A stretch of 64,000 bases of DNA from Alphaproteobacteria bacterium HGW-Alphaproteobacteria-18. GTDB lineage: Bacteria > Pseudomonadota > Alphaproteobacteria > Caulobacterales > Hyphomonadaceae. The position numbers and the translations under genes are program-made. Below, piece after piece: positions 7,765-16,544 of the stretch (position 1 is its first letter; every line of letters begins with the position of its first letter). The stretch spans positions 1 through 64,000 of the forward strand of contig PHEH01000004.1 in the NCBI GenBank assembly GCA_002841155.1, read 5' to 3'. A model generated the notes under the pieces. It was not told the DNA's origin and made no database searches. It saw nothing but the letters and a program-made list of their open reading frames with translations.

Positions 7765-8901
7765 ATGCCTGCCATGGGATTTTGCGAGTGGATCGCCGCC
7801 GGCCGCGCCATCGCCGAGGGACAGCTGACCCGGTATGCCGAAAAGGCACACTTTACAGATGAGTTCGAACAGTCGCTCTGCCAGCTGACCGGCGCAAAGC
7901 ATGCCCTCGCCGTGACTTCGGGGACCGGCGCCCTGATCGCCGCGCTGGCCGCCGCCGGCATTGGCCCGGGCGATGAAGTGCTCGTCCCAGCCTATACCTG
8001 GATGGCGACCGCCACGGCGCCCGTGATGGTGGGCGCCGTCCCGATCCTGGTGGATATCAACGAGACCCTGACCATCGACCCTGAAGACATCGAACGGAAA
8101 ATCACGCCCTACACCCGCGCCATCATCCCCGTGCACATGGGCAACGCGCCCTGCGACATGGACGCGATCATGGCGATTGCGAAGAAGCACGGGCTGATCG
8201 TGATCGAGGACGCCTGCCAGTCTGTCGGGGTGACCTATAAAGGCCGCGCGCTCGGCTCGATTGGCCATCTGGGCGCCTTGAGCTTCAACAAGATGAAGAA
8301 CCTCAATATCGGCGAAGGCGGCGCAGTTCTCACCAGCGACGACCAGTATTTCGCCCGCGCCCGCTCCTATCACGATCTGGGCACCATGATCCGGGGCCAT
8401 GAAGACCGCTACAACGAGCCAGCCTTCATCGGCGTCAACATGAAGGTCAACGAGATCCAGAGCGCGATGGCCCAGGTGCAGCTGCGCAAGGTGCTGCCCA
8501 TGCTGGATCGCCAGCGCCAGCGCCGCGCCGTACTGGCGCCAATTCTCGCGGGCAGCTCTCAGTTCAGCGTGACGCCCCACAACGACGCCGAAAGCGCCAT
8601 AAGCCTCACTGTACTGGCCCCCACACAGGAAGCCGCCATCGCTCTGGAATCGCGCAAAGGCATCTGGAACCGCCTGCGCGACAATTCCAAACACATCTAC
8701 ACCAATTGGGAACCCATCCTCGCCAAACGCACCTTTCATCCCAAAATGAACCCCTGGGCCTGGGCGAAGCGCGAGATCACCTACACGCCGGATATGTGCG
8801 CCCGCACGCTCGACATTCTGGAGCGCACCTGCGTGGTGAACCTCGGCCTCAAATACCCCACATGCGTTATGCGCCAGGTCGCGCAGGGGCTGGCACGCTG
8901 A
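7765..8901 (+). CDS. DegT/DnrJ/EryC1/StrS family PLP-dependent aminotransferase
   Basis: The 378-residue product has the fold-type I layout of sugar aminotransferases: LAVTSGTGALIAALAAAGIGPGDEV near residue 50, VIEDACQSVGVTYKGRALGSIG around 150, and LSFNKMKNLNIGEGGAVLT with the likely PLP lysine. The family normally makes amino-sugars for surface polysaccharides or natural products. The C-terminal third (GIWNRLRDNSKHIYTNWEPI) is less familiar, so a non-sugar substrate is possible. It starts at an ATG after GGGAGCC. A strong hairpin lies 30 bp after the stop. The nearby polysaccharide export pair makes a surface-sugar role plausible but not shown. Confidence 0.8.
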   Translation: MPAMGFCEWIAAGRAIAEGQLTRYAEKAHFTDEFEQSLCQLTGAKHALAVTSGTGALIAALAAAGIGPGDEVLVPAYTWMATATAPVMVGAVPILVDINETLTIDPEDIERKITPYTRAIIPVHMGNAPCDMDAIMAIAKKHGLIVIEDACQSVGVTYKGRALGSIGHLGALSFNKMKNLNIGEGGAVLTSDDQYFARARSYHDLGTMIRGHEDRYNEPAFIGVNMKVNEIQSAMAQVQLRKVLPMLDRQRQRRAVLAPILAGSSQFSVTPHNDAESAISLTVLAPTQEAAIALESRKGIWNRLRDNSKHIYTNWEPILAKRTFHPKMNPWAWAKREITYTPDMCARTLDILERTCVVNLGLKYPTCVMRQVAQGLAR

Positions 8902-8927
8902 CTCGTCCTCGCTGAGGATCGGCAATC

Positions 8928-8964
8928 AAAAAAAACCCGGCCGCAAATGACTGCGCCCGGGGTT
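8928..8964 (-). terminator. Rho-independent terminator for the secreted peptidase gene (possibly bidirectional)
   Basis: A GC-rich stem (aacccggccgc pairing with gcgcccggggtt) is followed on the minus strand by eight T residues, right after the end of the gene at 8988. On the plus strand it is followed by a weaker T-rich run, so it may also end the aminotransferase transcript. Confidence 0.8.
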
Positions 8965-8987
8965 CTCTTATTTGTTCTTTGTACGTC

Positions 8988-10529
8988 TTATTTTGCTTCG
9001 TAGTCGCGCGCCAGCTCATCAAACAGGCGCACACCATAGCCCACGGCGCCTTTGGGATCGACCGCATTACCCGAATTCTGCCACGCCATCGCTGCGATAT
9101 CGAGATGCACGAAAGGCGTTTCTTTCTTCGCCCATTCCATGACGAAGGCAGCCCCGAAAGATGCGCCCGGCGCGCCGTCGCCCATATTCTTCACATCCGC
9201 CACATCGCTCTTGAGTGCGCTAAACGTATTGGGATGCACGGGCAGGCGCCATAATGCCTCACCGGAGGCATCCGCCGCAGCAAGGAACCTGTCGGCCAGC
9301 GCATCATCCCTGGTAAAGAGGCCGGCATAGTCAGACCCAAGAGCGCCGCCCACCGCGCCGGTCAGCGTCGCAATCGTCACAGCCAGTTTCGGCTTGTAGG
9401 TTTCCTGCGCCCACCACAAACCATCGGCCAGAACAAGGCGCCCTTCCGCATCCGTGTTGATAATCTCGATGGTCTTGCCGCTCATGGAGGTTAGCACGTC
9501 GCCGGGCCGGATTGCATTGCCGTCCGGCATATTCTCAGCCAGCGGCAGAACAGCCACGGCATTCACCTTCGCGTTCCGTTTCGCCAGCGTCAGGATCGCC
9601 CCTGCCGAAGCCGCTGCGCCTGCCATATCCATCCGCATACGCCACATATTGGCACTCGGCTTGATCGAGATGCCGCCAGTGTCAAACGTGATCCCCTTGC
9701 CCACAAAGGCAATCGGCGCCTCGCTCGCAGCGCCGCCTTTATACTCAACCGCCACAAGGCGCGGCGGGCGGGCCGATCCCTGCCCTGTTCCATACAGCGC
9801 GCCCATGCCGAGCGCTTCGATCTGCGCCTCGTCCAGTACGGTCACCGTAACATTCGGCACCCCCTGGAACATCTCCACCACCTGATCGGCAAACCAGGCT
9901 GGCGACTTGATGTTGGACGGCGTGGAGATCAGGTCCCGCGCGAAGAACACCCCCTCCGTGACGGCGCGGGCATCGCTCTCCCAGGCGCGGCGGGCAGCAT
10001 TTGCGTCCGGCGCCAGAAAGGTCAGGGTGACCGTTGGCTCAGCGGCCGGCTTGGCCGTCGCACGCCATTTGCCAAAATCATAGGCGCCCAGCATCGCGCC
10101 CTGCGCCGCGATGGCGGCGTCCTGCGCCACATCGGCTGCGTCGGGCACAACAACATTCACATTGGCCTTCCAGGCGGACGTGCCTCTGCCAACCGTGCCG
10201 CCATAGGTCTGCAGGTCAGTGGCACTTTTCAGGCCCTCGCCCGTACCTACCAGCAGAACCGCGCTGAACGGGCCAACGCCATAGAGCGTCAGCGTCTGCC
10301 CCATGGCGCCTTTGAAACTCGCCATCGTGATCGCCTCGGCAATCGCCCCCTTGGCGGCGCGGTCGGCCTCTTTGGAAAGGCCCTCCAACTCGCCGCCCTT
10401 GCCCACAGGCAGCACAAAAACGCCCTTCGACGGCCGCTCTGCCTTGGCAAACTCAATGGCCGGCACATCGGCGGCAGCGGGCATGGCCAGCGCCAACACT
10501 GACAGACCAGCGATGATCCATCGTTTCAT
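8988..10529 (-). CDS. Secreted leucyl aminopeptidase-family (M17) peptidase
   Basis: The true start is the ATG at 10529, with AAGGAG 8 bases upstream, giving 513 residues; the track extends it needlessly to 10643. A Sec signal peptide (MKRWIIAGLSVLALAMPAAA) opens the protein, unlike ordinary cytosolic PepA. The M17 catalytic domain is intact: VGKGITFDTGGISIKP with the metal-binding Lys and Asp, then the family signature NTDAEGRLVLADGL. It should release N-terminal residues from peptides in the periplasm. A second, cytosolic M17 gene (pepA) lies at 36387-37853, so this is a diverged, exported paralogue. A strong terminator follows the gene. Confidence 0.9.
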   Translation of the reverse strand: MKRWIIAGLSVLALAMPAAADVPAIEFAKAERPSKGVFVLPVGKGGELEGLSKEADRAAKGAIAEAITMASFKGAMGQTLTLYGVGPFSAVLLVGTGEGLKSATDLQTYGGTVGRGTSAWKANVNVVVPDAADVAQDAAIAAQGAMLGAYDFGKWRATAKPAAEPTVTLTFLAPDANAARRAWESDARAVTEGVFFARDLISTPSNIKSPAWFADQVVEMFQGVPNVTVTVLDEAQIEALGMGALYGTGQGSARPPRLVAVEYKGGAASEAPIAFVGKGITFDTGGISIKPSANMWRMRMDMAGAAASAGAILTLAKRNAKVNAVAVLPLAENMPDGNAIRPGDVLTSMSGKTIEIINTDAEGRLVLADGLWWAQETYKPKLAVTIATLTGAVGGALGSDYAGLFTRDDALADRFLAAADASGEALWRLPVHPNTFSALKSDVADVKNMGDGAPGASFGAAFVMEWAKKETPFVHLDIAAMAWQNSGNAVDPKGAVGYGVRLFDELARDYEAK

Positions 10530-10643
10530 AGGGGTCTCCTTCTTTGTTCTAATATTACATTTGCCTCGGAAAAATCGGCCTGCCTGTCCAGCCTTTTTGA
10601 GGCAGGGATTATGCAAATCCGGGCACACGCAATTGGTTGCCAC

Positions 10644-11279
10644 TCAGCCGGCGAGGAAGGCCTTCAGCGCCTCGGACGTGTCAAAGGCATGGTCGGGTCC
10701 GGCGGCTTTGAGCGCATCAATCGGCGCAAACCCCCAGCTGACGGCCACGCAGCGGATGCCCACTGCCCGCGCCGCATCAATATCCCGGATCTCGTCGCCC
10801 ACGGCGAGGGTCCGCGCAGGATCGGCTTTCAGCCGTTTCATCACATCGCGGAAATGCTTGGCCTTGCCAAACATGCCCGCACCACAGCTCCAGGCAGAAA
10901 TCCGTGAACTGATCTCCGGCCCCAGCGCCCGGCGCACCACGGCCTCGGCATTGGAAGACACAACCGCCACCGGAATGCCCTTGGCCATCAGCGCGTCCAG
11001 AAGGTCCAGCGTGCCTTCAAACAGCGGAAAGGTCTCCGCCGCCTGCGCCCGCTTGCGGGCATAAACCGCGATCATCGGCAGCTTCCAGCCGGGAATGCCC
11101 AGCGATGCCATCACCTCGCGCGGCGGATGCCCCCGCATCGCCTCCTGCTCCTCATGGCTGGGAAGCCGGAACCGGAACTTCTGAGACAGCTCCGGCAACA
11201 ACGCCCGAAAGAAGCTCACACTGTCGGCCAGCGTGCCATCAAAATCGAAGATGATGAGATCAGGTTTCACGGGAGGCAC
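10644..11279 (-). CDS. HAD-family hydrolase, phosphoglycolate-phosphatase-like
   Basis: This 211-residue protein carries the four HAD motifs: DLIIFDFDGTLADS (nucleophile and acid Asp), VAVVSSNA, the motif III Lys in FGKAKHFRD, and TLAVGDEIRDIDAA. The cap domain between motifs I and II is helical, as in Gph-type subfamily IA enzymes. It most likely dephosphorylates a small phosphorylated metabolite; phosphoglycolate is a guess from overall likeness. The start is a GTG at 11279 (another GTG lies three codons later), with no strong ribosome site. It begins just beside one inverted repeat of the DUF559 cassette, so the repeat occupies its upstream region. Confidence 0.8.
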   Translation of the reverse strand: MPPVKPDLIIFDFDGTLADSVSFFRALLPELSQKFRFRLPSHEEQEAMRGHPPREVMASLGIPGWKLPMIAVYARKRAQAAETFPLFEGTLDLLDALMAKGIPVAVVSSNAEAVVRRALGPEISSRISAWSCGAGMFGKAKHFRDVMKRLKADPARTLAVGDEIRDIDAARAVGIRCVAVSWGFAPIDALKAAGPDHAFDTSEALKAFLAG

Positions 11280-11286
11280 CGTTTAA

Positions 11287-11324
11287 GCCCCCTCTCCCCT
11301 GGGAGAGGGGGTTGGGGGTGAGGG
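11287..11324 (+). repeat. Left inverted repeat of DUF559 cassette
   Basis: The repeat contains a perfect hairpin (ccctctccc-ct-gggagaggg) and a tail gggggtgaggg. It is the inverted counterpart of 11768-11802, with a two-base difference in the hairpin loop and a short gap difference before the tail. Confidence 0.75.
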
Positions 11325-11377
11325 AGCACTGAACTCTCCCCACAGAGCATCCCTGGCGGTGCAAAGCCCCAAACCAT

Positions 11378-11722
11378 TCAGATCTCCAACACTTCACAGA
11401 CAGTCGCCATAACATGGTCCTTGCTCATTGCCGTCTCCGCGTCGATGCGGAGAAAGCGCCATCCCATCTTTTCTATTTCTTTCTGTCTGGATTGGTCGGC
11501 AAGCCGCACGGCTTCAAGGCTATGGATACCTCCATCAATCTCTATAACCAACCTCGCGCGTTCAATCGCAAAATCAACCACGAACCCGGCGATGGGGTGC
11601 TGTCTCCGCACCGGGTAGCCTCGCGCTCGCAGTTGGCGCAATGCCTGCCACGCTATGTCTTCCGGCGCGTTGGCCTGCTGCCTCAGCCGTCGCGCTCGAT
11701 ATATGGTTGGATCTCTTGTCAT
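11378..11722 (-). CDS. DUF559 domain protein (Vsr/MutH-like endonuclease fold)
   Basis: About 114 residues from the ATG at 11722 (AGGA just before it); the longer track frame only adds translated repeat sequence (PLPWERGGGEGARH). The body matches DUF559: ARRLRQQANAPEDIAWQALRQLRARG, then RRQHPIAGFVVDFAIERARLVIEIDGGIHS, with an Asp and a Glu-x-Asp arranged as in PD-(D/E)XK-type nucleases, and WRFLRIDAE near the end. Biochemical function is not established for the family. It stands alone on the minus strand between HAD and thiG genes and is bracketed by inverted repeats, which suggests that it moves or maintains them. Confidence 0.8.
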   Translation of the reverse strand: MTRDPTIYRARRLRQQANAPEDIAWQALRQLRARGYPVRRQHPIAGFVVDFAIERARLVIEIDGGIHSLEAVRLADQSRQKEIEKMGWRFLRIDAETAMSKDHVMATVCEVLEI

Positions 11723-11767
11723 ATCCTGCGCTTCCCGCAAGCTCACCCTTTTGCCGGAATGTCGCGC

Positions 11768-11802
11768 CCCCTCACCCCCGCCCCTCTCCCAAGGGAGAGG
11801 GG
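11768..11802 (-). repeat. Right inverted repeat of DUF559 cassette
   Basis: Read on the minus strand this is CCCCTCTCCCTTGGGAGAGG followed by GGCGGGGGTGAGGG, the inverted copy of 11287-11324. It ends 13 bp before the thiG stop codon. Confidence 0.75.
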
Positions 11803-11814
11803 TTGTCGCTGTTG

Positions 11815-12627
11815 TCAAATCAGCCCCGCCAGTGGTGAACTCGGATCAGCATACCGTTTCTTTGGCATCCGCCCGGCCAGATACGCCTCGCGCCCCGCGA
11901 TCACCGCATGCTTCATCGCCCGCGCCATGCGTACGGGGTCTTTGGCCTGCGCGATGGCGGTGTTCATCAGCACGCCGTCACAGCCGAGTTCCATGGCAAT
12001 CGCCGCGTCTGACGCCGTGCCGACGCCCGCGTCGACGATCACCGGAACGCGCGCGGCCTCAATGATCAGGCGGATGTTCACCGGGTTCATGATGCCAAGC
12101 CCGGAACCGATCAGCGACCCCAGCGGCATGATCGCCACGCAGCCTGCCTCTTCCAGCAGCCGCGCATAAACCGGATCATCCGAACAATAGACCATCACCT
12201 CGAACCCGTCCTTGATCAGCGCCTCAGCGGCCTGAAGGGTTTCGGGCATGTTGGGATAGAGCGTCTTCTGGTCGGCCAGCACTTCGAGCTTCACAAGGTT
12301 CCACCCGCCCGCCTCGCGCGCCAGGCGCAGCGTCCGCACGGCTTCCTCAGCGGTGTAGCAGCCGGCCGTATTGGGCAGGAAAGTGAACTCGTCGGGTTTC
12401 ACATGATCGGTCAGGCGCGGCTCGTTGGGATTGGAAAGGTTCACCCGGCGCAGCGCCACGGTGACGATCTCGGCCCCCGCCGCGCGCGCAGCGTCCGCGT
12501 TCTGCTCATAAGAGGCATATTTGCCGGTGCCCACGATCAGGCGCGAGGCATAGCGCTTGCCGGCGATGACCAGCGGGTCGTCAGACAGATTCGGGGAGGA
12601 CGGGTTCTGGGAGGCGGTGTCGGGCAC
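11815..12627 (-). CDS. thiG: Thiazole synthase ThiG
   Basis: The 270-residue product is a ThiG TIM barrel. It makes thiazole phosphate for thiamine from deoxyxylulose phosphate, dehydroglycine and ThiS thiocarboxylate. The family landmarks are clear: [47 protein letters not shown], the substrate-binding Lys in NLVKLEVL, and [24 protein letters not shown] at 12627 with AGGAGA 9 bases upstream is the start. thiS lies just upstream on the same strand with a 116-bp gap, so the pair is probably co-transcribed. The last codons run close to the DUF559 cassette repeat. Confidence 0.95.
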   Translation of the reverse strand: MPDTASQNPSSPNLSDDPLVIAGKRYASRLIVGTGKYASYEQNADAARAAGAEIVTVALRRVNLSNPNEPRLTDHVKPDEFTFLPNTAGCYTAEEAVRTLRLAREAGGWNLVKLEVLADQKTLYPNMPETLQAAEALIKDGFEVMVYCSDDPVYARLLEEAGCVAIMPLGSLIGSGLGIMNPVNIRLIIEAARVPVIVDAGVGTASDAAIAMELGCDGVLMNTAIAQAKDPVRMARAMKHAVIAGREAYLAGRMPKKRYADPSSPLAGLI

Positions 12628-12743
12628 GGGAAGTGTCTCCTGACTGAACTTGGAAAAAAGAGCCGCAGGGCGGCGCGTGGTTAGAGTTTTCTTGGAGGAT
12701 TTGGGCGCCTCGTTGGAGGAATCGTTGGAGTTTTTTTCGCCCC

Positions 12744-12956
12744 TTATCCCCCACCCACGAACTGAACAATCTCCAGCCGATCCCCCTCGGTGAGCACCGT
12801 CATGGCATGTTCGGATTTGGGGACAATCTCGAGATTACGTTCCACCGCAACGCTGCGCGGGTCGCGCCCGGTCTCGCCGGATATCCGGTGGACAAGCTGC
12901 GCAATCGTGGTGCCGGGGGCAATCTCGAGCACTTCACCATTCAGCGTGATCTGCAT
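12744..12956 (-). CDS. thiS: Sulfur carrier protein ThiS
   Basis: About 70 residues with the ubiquitin-like ThiS fold ([21 protein letters not shown]) ending in VGGG; the terminal Gly-Gly is adenylated and converted to the thiocarboxylate used by ThiG. The track start at 12962 is a TTG; the ATG at 12956 has AGGGA upstream. It is divergent from aroQ with only about 60 bp between, which is too short for a TPP riboswitch, and none is visible. Its partner thiG follows downstream. Confidence 0.92.
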   Translation of the reverse strand: MQITLNGEVLEIAPGTTIAQLVHRISGETGRDPRSVAVERNLEIVPKSEHAMTVLTEGDRLEIVQFVGGG

Positions 12957-13019
12957 CACCAAAATTCCCTGACTGTTGCCCTCTTGCCACGCTGGCCGTT
13001 ACAGCGCAAACGAAGGCGC

Positions 13020-13463
13020 ATGTCGAAACCGGTATATGTCCTCGGCGGGCCGAACCTCAACCTTTTGGGTACGCGCGAGCCGGAAATCTACGGGCGGGAT
13101 ACGCTCGAAGATATCCACGCCCGACTCGCGGCGCTCGCTGACGGCGTGGCAATTGTCGCGCGTCAGACGAATTCTGAAGGTGAGCTCGTGTCCTGGGTGC
13201 AGGAGGCGGCCCGCGAAGGCCGGGCCCTCATCCTCAATGCGGCCGCCTATACGCACACGTCGATCGCGCTGCATGACGCCTTGAAAACATTGAAAATTCC
13301 ACTAATCGAAGTGCACCTGTCGAACCCCGCCGCGCGTGAGGCTTTCCGGCATGTGAATTACGTCGCGCCTGTTGCAGTTGGGACGATTGCCGGGCTAGGT
13401 GCCTATGGATATGAACTCGCGCTGAGCGCGGCCCTGAAGCTATCGGGAGAGGCTAGGAGCTAA
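13020..13463 (+). CDS. aroQ: 3-dehydroquinate dehydratase, type II
   Basis: The 147-residue product has the signatures of type II dehydroquinase in the shikimate pathway: [19 protein letters not shown] with the catalytic Tyr, [28 protein letters not shown], and [16 protein letters not shown] with the catalytic His. The track frame begins at 12807; the ATG at 13020 with GAAGG upstream gives the family's usual length of about 145. It ends 2 bp before accB, so aroQ, accB and accC probably form one transcript, a common alphaproteobacterial order. Confidence 0.95.
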   Translation: MSKPVYVLGGPNLNLLGTREPEIYGRDTLEDIHARLAALADGVAIVARQTNSEGELVSWVQEAAREGRALILNAAAYTHTSIALHDALKTLKIPLIEVHLSNPAAREAFRHVNYVAPVAVGTIAGLGAYGYELALSAALKLSGEARS

Positions 13464-13465
13464 AG

Positions 13466-13936
13466 ATGAGTACTGCCAAGAACAAGCTGGACACGGGGCT
13501 GATCCGGGAACTCGCAGCCATCCTTCGGGAAGCTGACCTCGGAGAACTCGAAGTCGAACATGAAGGCCTGCGCGTGCGGGTTTCAAAGCCTGCCGCTCCG
13601 ACCATCATGCACGCCGCACCAGCCCACGCGCCTGCCGCGATGCCGGCTCCGGCTGCCCTCGCCGCCCCGGCGGCTGCGCCCGTTGCGGCTGTGGCGAGTT
13701 CCGACAATGCGGTGAAATCCCCAATGGTTGGAACGGTTTATCTCTCGCCCGATCCCAATTCCAAGGCCTACATCAACATTGGCGACAAGGTGAAAAAGGG
13801 CGACACGCTCATGCTCATCGAGGCCATGAAGACGTTCAACCCCGTCGAAGCCGACCGCGCAGGCACAGTGAAGGCAATCTATGTCGACAACGCCCAGCCG
13901 GTCGAATACGGCGAAGCGCTGGTACTGATCGAGTAG
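13466..13936 (+). CDS. accB: Acetyl-CoA carboxylase biotin carboxyl carrier protein
   Basis: This 156-residue protein carries the biotin for acetyl-CoA carboxylase, the first committed step of fatty acid synthesis. An N-terminal helical segment (residues 1-40) leads to a flexible Ala-Pro linker ([20 protein letters not shown]) and then a C-terminal biotinyl domain with the target lysine, Lys122, in IEAMKTF. It starts 2 bp after aroQ and is followed within 2 bp by accC. The usual thumb sequence and the [11 protein letters not shown] ending are present. Confidence 0.96.
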   Translation: MSTAKNKLDTGLIRELAAILREADLGELEVEHEGLRVRVSKPAAPTIMHAAPAHAPAAMPAPAALAAPAAAPVAAVASSDNAVKSPMVGTVYLSPDPNSKAYINIGDKVKKGDTLMLIEAMKTFNPVEADRAGTVKAIYVDNAQPVEYGEALVLIE

Positions 13937-13937
13937 C

Positions 13938-15311
13938 ATGACGGCTCCGCGTCCCATCCAGAAGGTCCTGATTGCCAATCGCGGTGAGATCGCCCTGCGA
14001 ATCCACCGCGCCTGCAAGGAAATGGGCCTCTCCACCGTCGTCGTTCACTCCGAGGCGGACCGCGATGCCATGGCCGTGCGCCTGGCCGACGAAAGCGTCT
14101 GCATCGGTCCGGCCCCCTCGTCAGAGAGCTATCTTAAGAAATCCCGCATCCTGGCGGCCGCTGAAATCACTGGCGCCGACGCGATTCACCCCGGCTACGG
14201 CTTCCTGTCGGAGAACGCCCAGTTTGCCGAGATGGTTGAAGCTCATGGGCTGGCCTTCATCGGGCCCACGGCCGAGCATATCCGCGTCATGGGCGACAAG
14301 ATCGCCGCCAAACAGGCCATGATCGAGGCCGGTGTGCCCTGCGTGCCGGGCTCCGACGGCGCCATCGAATCAATCGCCGAGGCCAAGAAAGCCGCCAAGA
14401 AAATCGGCTTTCCGGTGCTCGTGAAGGCCTCTGCTGGCGGCGGTGGCCGCGGCATGAAGCTCGCCATGACCGAGGCCGATCTCGAAAACGCTGTGAAAAC
14501 AGCCAAGACCGAATCGAAAGCCGCTTTCGGTGACGACGCCGTCTATCTCGAGAAATACCTCCAGGGCCCGCGCCATATCGAGATCCAGGTGATCGCCGAT
14601 ACACACGGCAACGTCGCCCATCTCTGGGAGCGCGACTGTTCCCTCCAACGCCGCAACCAGAAAGTCTTCGAAGAAGCCCCCTCGCCGGCCCTGAACCAGG
14701 TGCAGCGCGAGGAAATCGGGGGAATCGTGTCGCGCGCCATGCAGAAGCTCGGCTATCGCGGCGCCGGTACAATCGAGTTCCTCTACGAAGACGGCCGCTT
14801 CTATTTCATCGAAATGAACACCCGCCTGCAAGTGGAGCACCCGGTCACCGAGATGATCACGGGCATCGACCTTGTGCGCGAGCAGATCCGCATCGCCGAC
14901 GGCAAAGCCCTCTCCTTCCGCCAGGAAGACGTGATGCTCGTCGGCCATGCCATCGAGTGTCGCATCAATGCCGAACATCCGGAAACCTTCGTGCCCTCGC
15001 CGGGCCTGATTACCGAGTTCCATGCCCCCGGCGGCCCGGACGTGCGCCTCGATAGCGCCGCCTATGCCGGATACCGTATCCCGCCACATTACGACTCGCT
15101 GATCGGCAAGCTCATCGTGCACGGGCGCACCCGCCGCGAATGCCTGATGCGGCTCAAGCGCGCCTTGCAGGAAATGGTAGTCGGCGGCGTCCACACGACG
15201 CTCGACCTGCATCGCCGCCTCGTCGACAACGATGATGTCCAGGCGGGGGATTACAACATCCACTGGCTTGAGAAATTCCTGGCCGAGAACAAGTTGCCGG
15301 CGGGCGAATAG
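13938..15311 (+). CDS. accC: Acetyl-CoA carboxylase biotin carboxylase subunit
   Basis: This 457-residue ATP-grasp enzyme carboxylates the biotin on AccB. The N-terminal PreATP-grasp domain shows [18 protein letters not shown]; the ATP-binding glycine loop is [13 protein letters not shown] near residue 160. [34 protein letters not shown] and the catalytic [14 protein letters not shown] are all intact. Length and motifs are normal for the family. It is transcribed with aroQ and accB, and aat follows after 58 bp. Confidence 0.97.
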   Translation: MTAPRPIQKVLIANRGEIALRIHRACKEMGLSTVVVHSEADRDAMAVRLADESVCIGPAPSSESYLKKSRILAAAEITGADAIHPGYGFLSENAQFAEMVEAHGLAFIGPTAEHIRVMGDKIAAKQAMIEAGVPCVPGSDGAIESIAEAKKAAKKIGFPVLVKASAGGGGRGMKLAMTEADLENAVKTAKTESKAAFGDDAVYLEKYLQGPRHIEIQVIADTHGNVAHLWERDCSLQRRNQKVFEEAPSPALNQVQREEIGGIVSRAMQKLGYRGAGTIEFLYEDGRFYFIEMNTRLQVEHPVTEMITGIDLVREQIRIADGKALSFRQEDVMLVGHAIECRINAEHPETFVPSPGLITEFHAPGGPDVRLDSAAYAGYRIPPHYDSLIGKLIVHGRTRRECLMRLKRALQEMVVGGVHTTLDLHRRLVDNDDVQAGDYNIHWLEKFLAENKLPAGE

Positions 15312-15369
15312 CCCGCCCGTCATCCCGCCACGTTTACAGCCGGCGCGGCGCAACCCATATCTCTAGGCC

Positions 15370-16146
15370 ATGTCAGCCCGCTTCGGACCAGAAGATCTCC
15401 TCGCCTGCTATCGCCGGGGCGTTTTCCCAATGGCGGATTCGCGCGACGACCCTAGGCTATTCCTGGTCGATCCCGACTTCCGGGGCATCCTGCCGCTCGA
15501 CGCTTTTCATATCCCCAAACGTCTGAAGCGCCGGATATGTCAGGATCCATTCCGGGTTACCTTCGACACCGCCTTCACGCGTGTCGTCGAAGCCTGTGGC
15601 GAGCCGCATGACAACCGCCCGAACACCTGGATCAATTCACCGATCGTGAACCTCTACAGCGCGCTGCACCGGCAGGGCTTTGCCCACTCGGTCGAGTGTT
15701 GGGAGGGCGATCAGCTGGTTGGAGGGCTCTACGGCGTTGCGATCGGCGGCGCGTTCTTTGGCGAGAGCATGTTCTCCCGCGCGACAGACGCTTCAAAAAT
15801 TGCTCTGGTCCATCTCGCCGCGCGCCTGATCGACCGGGGTTATGTCTTGCTGGACGCACAGTTCCACAATCCACACCTGGTTCAGTTCGGATTGGTCGAA
15901 ATCGGCCGGGATGCCTTCAAGGCGCGCCTGAAAGCGGCTCTCAAGGTCTATGCAGATTTTCATGGAGGCTCCGGAGAGCTTCCATCCGATCAGTCGATGG
16001 GAATCTCGTTATCAAGTGGAGTTTCCGATTCGGTCACGCCTGCGGGCAGGTCATCGTACAACGGCTCGACGCTCTCAGGTATGGTCACGCGGTCCGGCAG
16101 TTTCACCGGATCGGGCGCCGTGCAGCGGATCACCCAGATATCGTAA
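15370..16146 (+). CDS. aat: Leucyl/phenylalanyl-tRNA-protein transferase
   Basis: The first 200 residues are a clear Aat: LLACYRRGVFPMADSRDD, HIPKRLKRRI, NTWINSPIVNLYSALHRQGFAHSVECWE, and GGLYGVAIGGAFFGESMFSRATDASKIAL. Aat adds Leu or Phe to N-terminal Arg or Lys of proteins, marking them for ClpS/ClpAP degradation. The 258-residue length is at the upper end for the family. The last 50 residues are read opposite the 3' end of the DUF2155 gene. The final SGAVQRITQIS resembles the Q-x-(I/L)-TQTS ending of alphaproteobacterial Aat proteins, so I take the long frame as real. It follows accC in the same direction. Confidence 0.9.
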   Translation: MSARFGPEDLLACYRRGVFPMADSRDDPRLFLVDPDFRGILPLDAFHIPKRLKRRICQDPFRVTFDTAFTRVVEACGEPHDNRPNTWINSPIVNLYSALHRQGFAHSVECWEGDQLVGGLYGVAIGGAFFGESMFSRATDASKIALVHLAARLIDRGYVLLDAQFHNPHLVQFGLVEIGRDAFKARLKAALKVYADFHGGSGELPSDQSMGISLSSGVSDSVTPAGRSSYNGSTLSGMVTRSGSFTGSGAVQRITQIS

Positions 16147-16544
16147 ACCGGATGCTCAAGCGCATTGAGGCCCGGCGAAGAGGCATACATCCAGCCTGAA
16201 AAGAGGATCGGATTCTCAGCGGCTGACGGCGGTATATCCTTCGCAGCAGCGGCCGCTTCCATCGTCTCGACAGCCACGGGCTGAGTCGACGCGATGCGCA
16301 GGAACGCCGCGCTTTCGGGCACTTCTTCAGGCGGCGCCTGATAGCACGTCTTCAGTTCCACGCGCAGCGACCCATAAACCACCGGCTCGCCAACCTTCAC
16401 GACTATGTCCGTCGACCGGCCGGTAATCTTGTCGAGCGCGCGCAGGGTTGCCTGATTCCTCTGCGCCATCGTGCTCGCCGAAGCGGTCAGCGCGATGACC
16501 GCCGCAAGACCTGTACATACCAGAAGGCGCGAAGCACTTTTCAT
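15990..16544 (-). CDS. DUF2155 domain exported protein
   Basis: This 184-residue protein has a signal peptide (MKSASRLLVCTGLAAVIALTASASTMAQ). The family core runs ATLRALDKITGRSTDIVVKVGEPVVYGSLRVELKTCYQAPPEE to FSGWMYASSPGLNALEHPVYDIWVIRC. Most DUF2155 proteins end shortly after that last Cys; here a further 40 acidic residues follow, antisense to the end of aat. The function is unknown, but the family is conserved beside aat and mlaD in Alphaproteobacteria. The start overlaps the mlaD stop by 4 bp. Confidence 0.88.
   Translation of the reverse strand: MKSASRLLVCTGLAAVIALTASASTMAQRNQATLRALDKITGRSTDIVVKVGEPVVYGSLRVELKTCYQAPPEEVPESAAFLRIASTQPVAVETMEAAAAAKDIPPSAAENPILFSGWMYASSPGLNALEHPVYDIWVIRCTAPDPVKLPDRVTIPESVEPLYDDLPAGVTESETPLDNEIPID

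Larger units (their letters stand above)
11287..11802. mobile_element. Putative DUF559 cassette bounded by inverted repeats
   Basis: A single small gene (DUF559) is enclosed by two roughly 35-bp inverted copies of a palindrome-bearing repeat (CCCCTCTCCC-nn-GGGAGAGGGG-n-GGGGGTGAGGG), at 11287-11324 and 11768-11802. The unit fills almost the whole space between the HAD start codon (11279) and the thiG stop (11815). I see no obvious target-site duplication. Calling it mobile is an inference from the layout. Confidence 0.45.

Noticed and set aside
12957-13019. TPP riboswitch before thiS
   Set aside because: Only about 60 bp separate thiS and aroQ, and no CUGAGA-type or other TPP-aptamer core is present.
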